Assembly: GCA_026826555.1 (NCBI GenBank)
Contig: JAKSZT010054396.1
Coordinates: 21,320,146-21,384,145 of the forward strand
Direction: 5' to 3'
From: Tolypeutes matacus
Taxonomy: Eukaryota > Chordata > Mammalia > Cingulata > Chlamyphoridae
Length of the DNA: 64,000 nucleotides
Shown here: positions 57,201 through 64,000 of the stretch, piece by piece
How positions within the stretch are numbered: the stretch's first letter is position 1
Layout: every line of letters begins with the position of its first letter
Notes under the pieces: model-generated
What the model was told of the DNA's origin: nothing
The model's input: the letters and a program-made list of their open reading frames with translations, nothing else
Databases searched by the model: none
Made by a program: the position numbers and the translations under genes

Positions 57201-59789
57201 AATATACTGTACTGGAATATTTGACTTAATCTGAATTGGCCATCACCTCAGAAATGTACAATCTATGTTCCCTTTTCTTTGCTTGCATGCTACTTGTGAG
57301 TAAATGGCAGATATTACACATAAAAAGGCACAGGGACAGACGTAAGTCCTGGGGAATCTGATGGAGAGCTGACTGCAATGTAGATAAGTTCCTTTGTGTC
57401 ATGGTGTGTATTTAGAAGGTCTGGAATTCATTTCAAATATGCTTCCTGGGAAGGTAACTTAATTTTCGCTGCTTAGCTTATCAGATGGCTGGTAGTTTTC
57501 TGGCCAAAAAAACAACATAATAAAAACAAAACAAAAACTGAAAGGAATGGGTCACAGTACATAAAAGTCTTGATGAAGGAGGAGGGGTTACTGGAAGATT
57601 TGGATCCTGGACATTATCTAGGGGCCAGTGTGGTGGGTCATCCTAGTGGGAAATATTTGGCCAGCTCAAGGGGAGAAGCATAGTGAGTGGGGTGGCAGAT
57701 GGAGGAATGGAGAAGTGCAGGGAGTGGACAGCCGCAATGGGCGAAAACCACCCCCTTGCACTTTTGCCGGGGACTGCTGTCAGAGGCTGCAAACTCTGTC
57801 TCTGTAGCCAGGTAGACATAATTGGATGGGGGGAGGCTCAGCCCATGCAGGCTGTGTTTGATTTTTCAGAGAAACTGGACATCTAGATTTTTTTTTTTTT
57901 TCCTAAATCTGCCAATGTGTAAAGTGTTTGACCAACACTGAGAGGCCAAACAAAGACACGTGTATATTAGCCGTTTGCAGCCGCTCTGTTGTAAATCTCC
58001 AAGCCGTGTAGTTCTGGGAACCAAAGTGCTTCCTCTCATTCACTTCCCAGCAGGAATGTCTATCTTTTGGCCTCATATCCAGGACTGGCATTAGATTTTT
58101 ATTGAGACATCCCCATCTTCTCAGTGGGTTTCCCTTATGAGAGAGAGCTGCTTGGTATTTTTTGCCCGTGGATTCTGTAAGCTACTAAAACAGGGAAAAT
58201 CTGCAGGTAGCTACTACTATTTGGAGCTATCTAACCACAGTATATATGGTCCTATGAGGCTGCCAATTGAACACCCTCCTGTAAGAAAATCTCTCTCCAT
58301 TCCCCCAATATTGCATGATGAACTTTTGTTACTCCTCTCTCAGTTCAATCTCATGAATTTAAGGTCTATTTCAGGAATTATACTTGGGACTAAATAGAGC
58401 GAGCATTTTGGTAAATATGACTTGGAATATGACTTTGAATGACTCCTTTACCTAATGTTGCTCTGTCATGAGTTCATGTGAGACTAAGTGAAAGAGAGCA
58501 TGGGGTACTTTGTATTTCCAGGTGAGGCTAAATGTTAGAATTTGTGAAAGCTCTTTTTATCTGCTTCAAAAAGCAGAAACATTTTGAAAGCTCTATACAA
58601 ATATAAGTTATTATGAGCTTCATAGTAGAATATATAGAAATTATGTTCAGTCATGATTTTCCAACTTGGAGTCATTTGGGTTTGTTCTGATTTTGTTTCT
58701 TTGGGTTGTGTGTGTGTGTGTGTTCAAAGATGCAGCAACCTTTGGTTTTATAAATGTGATTAAAATGAGATTCTCTGGTAAGTTTTTAATTGATACATAT
58801 TTTTTTTTACCTTGCTAGGCCTTGATATTTGCAGAACAAATAAGGGGTTAAAGGTTAAATGCCAAAGGAATTAAAAATAAATATCTCAGCTTTATAAGCA
58901 CATTCTGTAATAATGGTAAACAAATTATGTTTTAAATTTCAACTTCGGAATTTATTTTGGCAGAGAGGAAATATTTTGGGACATCCTAACGTATCTCTTT
59001 TACATATCTTAATGATAGCCACACTTGAGAGAATTAGAACTATAAGAGCCATAGCTAAAATAATGGCACTGGCCTATGACAAGTGGGCTAGAATTTGGTT
59101 TTCTTACCTGTAAGATGGCAACAAAAACCATTGTTGGTGCAATAATGAAATGAAGATCTGCCCTCCCTTCCATGCCATCACGCTGGAAATGTCATTGTCA
59201 CTGTTCAAAGCATTTTTGAATGATCATTTATGAGCTATGTAAGAAAATCTGCTTTAGTGCCCAGCCTGATCACCCATCCTACTCACCAGACTTTGCACCA
59301 GACCTCTCTCAGCTATTTCCAGAAGTCACATTCTGCCTTAAAGGAGGAAGAATTAGCCCCACTAAAGATGTCATGTAGAGGAAGCTCTGGGGGCCAAAAA
59401 GGAAGACCAGCTTTCCTGGAATAAGAATAAGAACTGCTCCAAAGGGGGCCACACTCTGGCATGTTTTGAATTCTGATGTGTTTGTTTAAAATTCATTCAC
59501 AATATTTTGTAATCATATGCTACATTGTAGAAAGTAAAATAACAACAACGGAGCCCCAAAGAGAGCTTAAGAATTCTGGCCTGTTCTTTTGTTTGATTCC
59601 ACAGAGAGGTCTAGAAGGGTTAAATGACTTCAAAGATTTCATAGCTAGCTTTTGGCAGAGGTGGTGCCTGATTCAGATTTTCCGATCCTGTCTAATAAGG
59701 CCCCAAACCTTGGTGGTGCATTAGAGCCTGTTTCCTTAGAGACTTGACTTGACCAGGTACTTTTCTCTCTGGAACCCTTCAAGAAAGCC
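54232..59789 (+). other. Probable intron 1, mostly unique sequence
   Basis: About 5.5 kb without any DAS-SINE or L1 that I recognise, unlike the dense repeats before 53 kb. A T-run lies at 55,048-55,065 and a short TG run at 58,709-58,722. There is no convincing coding exon: no long open frame flanked by AG/GT shows family features. The low repeat density next to the promoter could reflect regulatory constraint. Confidence 0.5.
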
Positions 59790-60085
59790 TGCTGAGAGAC
59801 AGAAGTTGTTATTTATTTTTGATTCATACTATATCAACTTTAAAAGATTATAGGAAATAAATTTAGAAGAATTTACCCATAATACCATTATCCTAACATA
59901 GTAATTATTTCCATGTCTTTGGGTTTCCTTCTGATCTATCCAAGCACACATCATTTTTATGTAGTTGTAATTATAGGACAAATACACAATTTGTGCTCTG
60001 TACTTTCCCACTTTATTCTGTAAACCGTTCTCTATCGTAAGCATACATGTATCACATTTTGGTGGCTGTATAATAATACCAAGTA
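59790..60085 (-). mobile_element. Probable old L1-type fragment
   Basis: 'atttccatgtctttgggtttccttctgatctatccaagcacac' and 'ctgtaaaccgttctctatcgtaagcatacatgtatc' resemble an old L1-type 3' region read in reverse. The resemblance is weak. Confidence 0.4.
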
Positions 60086-60091
60086 ACCTGA

Positions 60092-60547
60092 TTACCCAAC
60101 CTGAGTCAACTCTTCAGAGACCCCACCTCCAGAGGTGTGCAAAGCGGGGTCCACCTCCCTGCACCCGCTAGAACTGCTGTGGTCAGTAATGGGCTGCTCA
60201 GCCTCCTGGAGCTCCTGAGACAAGTAGAGTCCAGAGCAGGATGGGCAAGTTTGGGGCACGTCCTCCACACTCTCAGGTACTGGCCCAAATGTGCGGCACG
60301 CTGGTGCTCCCCCTGCATTCTGGCACTGACACTCAAATTTGTGGCACCAGTGGGTACTCGGGCCTCTGACTCCAGCTTGGCAGATATGAGTGGTTTTACC
60401 AGAGAACTGGGGCGGCTGGAGATGGAGCGCTTTGGACCACAAAGTAGAGAAGACATGGCAGTTGCAAAGGAGCTTAGCATACATGCTTGGTATTGTAGGA
60501 ATTCTTACCAAGAATAGTGCCAACAACTGGGAAATCAAAGATGAATT
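60092..60547 (-). other. Unidentified GC-richer segment with overlapping open frames
   Basis: Three overlapping frames stay open: a 159-codon minus frame (60,092-60,571), a 124-codon minus frame (60,106-60,480) and a 126-codon plus frame (60,137-60,517). The minus frame holds a cysteine-rich stretch with CHKFECQCQN and QTCPSCSG. Composition is more exon-like than the flanks, so a processed pseudogene is possible. No parent gene was recognised, and no A-tail or TSD was found. Confidence 0.35.
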
Positions 60548-61003
60548 GGGGGGGGGGCGGATGTGGCTCAAATGGTTGGGTATCCATCTCCCACATGGAG
60601 GAACCTGGGTTCGATCCCCGGGACCTCCTGGTAAAATAAAGAAAAATATAGAAGGCCATGGGCGAGCTCCCAGTCCCTGTGCACCGGTGAGCCGCCAGGC
60701 CCCGCCGAGCCATGCAGCAAGATGATGGCATAACAGGAGAGTGACACAAAGGGAGAGCCAAGACGAGATGCACTGAAAAACCAGGAACTAAGGTGGCGCA
60801 GGTGGCAGAACGCCTCTCTCCCACATCGGAGGTTCCCAGGATCGAATCCAGGAGGAGAAGGATGAGAAGAGAGAGCAGGAAACAGACACAGAGAATTGCC
60901 CAGTGAATGGACACAAAAGAGCAAAATGGGGTATGTGGGGGGGGGCATTAAAATGGAGAAAAGTAAAATAAATAAATAAATAAATCTTAAAAAATAAAAA
61001 AAT
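60548..61003 (+). mobile_element. DAS-SINE, dimeric
   Basis: Unit 1 is 'gcggatgtggctcaaatggttggg...ggttcgatcccc' and unit 2 is 'actaaggtggcgcaggtggcagaacgcc...aggatcgaatcc', followed by a (TAAA)n tail. ATGAATT flanks it at 60,541-60,547 and 61,004-61,010. Confidence 0.94.
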
Positions 61004-61039
61004 ATGAATTAGGACTGCTTTTCCTTATGAGATGCTCAC

Positions 61040-61230
61040 AGTCTAGTGGAGAAGTGATAACAAAGAACCTTCATGTACATTATTTAATTTCATTCTTGTA
61101 CCAACCATGGTCTTTTACTGCTGTTTTACAGGTAAGAAAACCAAAGCATAGAGGAGGAAAGGGAATTGTCCAGGGCCACACAGCTAGTATGTAATGAACC
61201 AGGTCTGCCAACCCCATGCTCTTTCAAAAG
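61040..61230 (+). repeat. MIR
   Basis: 'acattatttaatttcattcttgtacc', 'tgttttacaggtaagaaaaccaaagcatagagg' and 'ttgtccagggccacacagctagtatgtaatgaaccagg' are in MIR order. Confidence 0.85.
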
Positions 61231-62029
61231 CAACTAGAAAAAAATATTTCTAAATTTGAAAACTCTGAATCCAAGTACCTGTATGACATTTTATCAATTC
61301 ACACACCGCTGTGGGAAGCCAAGACTGATGATAAAAATAATCTATATTGACAATTGCACTCAATAATACAAGGGCAAGGTAATTTAGATAAAAAAGCATT
61401 GTCTATTATGAGTAGTAAGGGTTTGGGTTTTAATTTTCTTGTTTTGGGACTTTGCAGTAGGGGATAGATGATATCACCTAGGAGCAAATATAAAAGTAGA
61501 AGAAAGTTGTGCTTTGATCTCAGATTAAAACAATAAAAAGTAATAATTTTAAAAAACCAAAATAAGTAACCACAAAAGAGTTAGCTCTTTATTTTTATAT
61601 ACATGACAGAAAACAAACAAAAAGATTAAGATATCACATAATTACTCTCTTAGTAATTTCATAGGTGTGACCAGCATTTGATATTGACAGAAATTTAAGT
61701 AACATAGAATTTGGTAACAGAATGTTTTGGACCATATCATTGTTTGATTCTAAGGAATTTTCAAGGAAAATAGAGTTGTTTTCACTATCCTGGGTAGAGG
61801 CAGACCTTTGTAACAAGACATTTGCATTCAAATGTAGAAGCATCTATTAAGCTATGTTAAAGGTTAAATACAGAAAGCTTCCTCCAAGGCTTGGGAATAC
61901 TCTAATGCAGAAATGTGTCTGCAAAATAATGGCTCTATACTTATCCCCTTATCCCCACCAGATTGTAGAACAGTGATTCCTAATATTTGGGAAGTGTCCT
62001 GAGTTCCTCCAAGAATGCACTGGAAGCTA
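61231..62029. other. Unassigned non-coding sequence
   Basis: AT-rich; no gene or firm repeat recognised. Confidence 0.5.
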
Positions 62030-62640
62030 TTGACCTATTCCCCAACAGTGTGTGTAACAGCAAAAACAGGAGCAACCCAAGTGTCCATTAATAGGGAAAT
62101 GCATGACTACATTGTGGCTTATTGATAATATGATATCAAAATGGATAGATCTCAAAGAGATAGTGTTTGGCAAAGAAGCAAGCTGTAGAAAGATACATAT
62201 AATATGAAACCATTTAAGAAACATTTAAAAAACATAATACAAGACTGTTGTTTTGAGCTATATGCTTTTTTTTTTTTTTTTTTTTTAAGATTTTATTTAT
62301 ATATTCATTTATCCCCTCCTTGCTGCTTGTGCTCGCTGGGTCAGCTAACCACGCCGTGCGGGCGGGCTTGCCTTCACCAGGAGGCCCCGGGAACCGGGAA
62401 CCGAACACGGGGCCTCCCATATGGTAAACGGGAGCCCTACTGATTGAGCCACAGCCGCTTCCCTGAGCTATATACTTTTATATTTGTACACATATATGTA
62501 TATTTATATTTAAAATATAAACACATGGATACACACCAAATTCAGGCTTCTGAAGAGGAAAGGAAGGAGGCGAAAGGACTGGGGTCAGTAAATCAACTTC
62601 AACTCTATTGGTAATGTTTTATAAATAAAAGGAGATCTAA
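62030..62640 (+). mobile_element. Old L1, plus strand, with a SINE
   Basis: 'acagcaaaaacaggagcaacccaagtgtccattaatagggaaatgcatgac' and 'atatcaaaatggatagatctcaaagagatagtgtttggc' are decayed ORF2 3' sequence. A DAS-SINE splits it at 62,270-62,463, and the L1 3' part continues after it. Confidence 0.75.
62270..62463 (-). mobile_element. DAS-SINE with 16-bp TSD and a B-box duplication
   Basis: Reverse-complemented consensus copy. GGGAACC is duplicated in tandem at 62,389-62,402, inside the B-box. The TSD TGAGCTATATGCTTTT / TGAGCTATATACTTTT lies at 62,254-62,269 and 62,464-62,479, with one mismatch. Confidence 0.96.
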
Positions 62641-63009
62641 AGCTAATGTGATAAAACAATATCATTAATTCTAGGTGGCGCATACATGGACATTTCTTAT
62701 GTTATTCTCTGTAGTTTTAACATCTTTTTCCAATTAAGAAGAAAAAATATAAACACACATAATTCTTCATATAACTTTAGGAGTTTCACAGAACCCCAAC
62801 GCCCATACATTATCATTCCAAGAGTTGCAGCAAACATTGTCTTGAGATGAATATTAGGGAGTATGGTCAATTTTGGATCTATGTCAGTTTATTTTAATGA
62901 CAGTTGACCTACAATCAAATCAATGCTAAGTCCCACTGAGTGTCCTGTAAGTGCCATCTGGGATATGTCCCAGGATGTTCAATACATCTTAACATCTCTT
63001 AGTCACCTT

Positions 63010-63540
63010 TCTTGTTCTCTTGTGTTTGCTTTCAGTGGAACAAATCACCCCCAAACTTGGTGGCTTAAACAATAAACACTTATTATTTCTTATGATTCTG
63101 TGTATCAGCTGGGTGATTCTGGTCTGGGCTTGCTCATCTGCTCCCTTTCGTCAGCTGGTGGCTTGATTGAGAAAGGATAATCCAGGATGGCCTCAGACAC
63201 ATGTTTGGCGGGCAGCTCAATTTTGGCTGGGGCAGTGGAGATGACTTGGTATGCATCTCTTGTCACAGCAGGCTAGTTCTGGCTTGTTTACATACAAGTA
63301 GTCACAGGGTTCCTGACAACGGGGAAGAGAATAACCAAGAACAGTAAGCTCCAGTGCGCAAGCATTTTTTAGGCCTCTATTTGCATCATGCTTGTGTTGT
63401 CCCATTGGCTAAAGCAAGTCAAGACCAAGCCTAGAGTAGGTGTGGCAGAGGTGTGGCTTTTGTTCCCCAGCCTTGCCCTCTTCTCTTTTAGCTTTCCTTT
63501 ATTTAGTGAATAAATTGAGGCAGGAGTGCATTCAATGGTA
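63010..63540 (-). mobile_element. Probable MaLR-type LTR, minus strand
   Basis: 'aacaaatcacccccaaacttggtggcttaaacaataaacacttattattt' resembles the reverse complement of a MaLR LTR end. The remainder fits only loosely. Confidence 0.5.
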
Positions 63541-63604
63541 GCTCCAGCTTTTTCTGACTTACCCTTGGAACTCCATGTATGAGAGAGAAGCCAACTTAAC
63601 TTCT

Positions 63605-63791
63605 TTTTTTTTTTTTTTTTAAAGATTTTATTTATTTATTCATTTATCCCCCCTTTGCTGCTTGTGCTCGCTGGGTCAGCTAACCACGCCGTGCGGGCAG
63701 GCTTGCCTTCACCAGGAGGCCCCGGGAACCGAACCCGGGGCCTCCCATATGGTAAACGGGAGCCCTACTGATTGAGCCACAGCCGCTTCCC
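63605..63791 (-). mobile_element. DAS-SINE, young, with 14-bp TSD
   Basis: Near-consensus reverse-complemented copy with the CpG sites of the family preserved ('ccacgccgtgcgggc'). The TSD CCAACTTAACTTCT is perfect at 63,591-63,604 and 63,792-63,805. Confidence 0.97.
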
Positions 63792-64000
63792 CCAACTTAA
63801 CTTCTGACATAGTCACCTAACTGCCTCCCTTGCTTCCCTAAGGCATGAGGAAATTGGAATTGCAGTTCTTTTGCATTGTTGGAGACCCAGTATGATTCTA
63901 AAATTGCTATTTTGATGAAGAGAAAGTAAAAGCAGAAACTAACAACAAGAAGAAAAATCATTTTCTGTTAAGGGAAGCTTTGTAAAAATTACAAACATTT

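Overview
The window looks like vertebrate nuclear DNA, almost certainly from an armadillo (Dasypus or a close xenarthran). The main evidence is about 35 copies of a tRNA-derived SINE with a fixed head (GGGAAGCGGCTGTGGCTCA), a B-box core (GGTTCGGTTCC) and an A-rich tail. These match the DAS-SINE family, which is known from armadillos. Many copies are nearly identical to each other and carry perfect target-site duplications (TSDs), so the family was active recently. Ancient mammal-wide repeats (MIR, L2, MLT1-type MaLR LTRs, old L1M) lie between them. There are no bacterial-style operons, and I see no multi-exon protein-coding gene.

Layout. 1-16,200: a GATA microsatellite, two MLT1-type LTRs, a xenarthran LTR-like element, SINEs, minus-strand L1 3' ends, and a 164-nt U1 snRNA retropseudogene at 5,088-5,251. 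16,230-19,350: mostly unassigned sequence with short L1/L2 tails. 19,355-25,500: a deeply nested block in which an old minus-strand L1 has been hit by a dimeric SINE, four tandem SINE monomers, an LTR-like element and a plus-strand L1 3' end. 25,500-43,000: SINEs, MIRs, unassigned sequence and a processed pseudogene of the mitochondrial nuclease EXOG (minus strand, 29,030-30,270), itself split by a SINE pair. 43,100-48,960: two 5'-truncated plus-strand L1 copies with recognisable ORF2 C-terminal segments; the second is recent and has clear TSDs. 49,000-53,500: an LTR-like element inside a MIR, more SINEs and an old L1.

The one convincing functional locus is a CpG island at about 53,640-54,960. 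It has an inverted CCAAT box, a perfect CArG box (SRF site) and a GC box. It also holds a plausible first exon ending exactly at an ATG followed by GTGAGT (54,229-54,237). This suggests a plus-strand gene whose first exon codes only the initiator methionine and whose first intron runs past the end of the window. I could not name the gene. The rest, 54,232-64,000, would be intron 1: mostly unique sequence with few SINEs up to about 59,800, then repeats again.

I found no previously undescribed biological system. The most interesting material is the promoter and ATG-only exon, the two retropseudogenes, evidence for how multimeric DAS-SINEs form, and a few odd insertion structures, including a possible poly(A)-only insertion.
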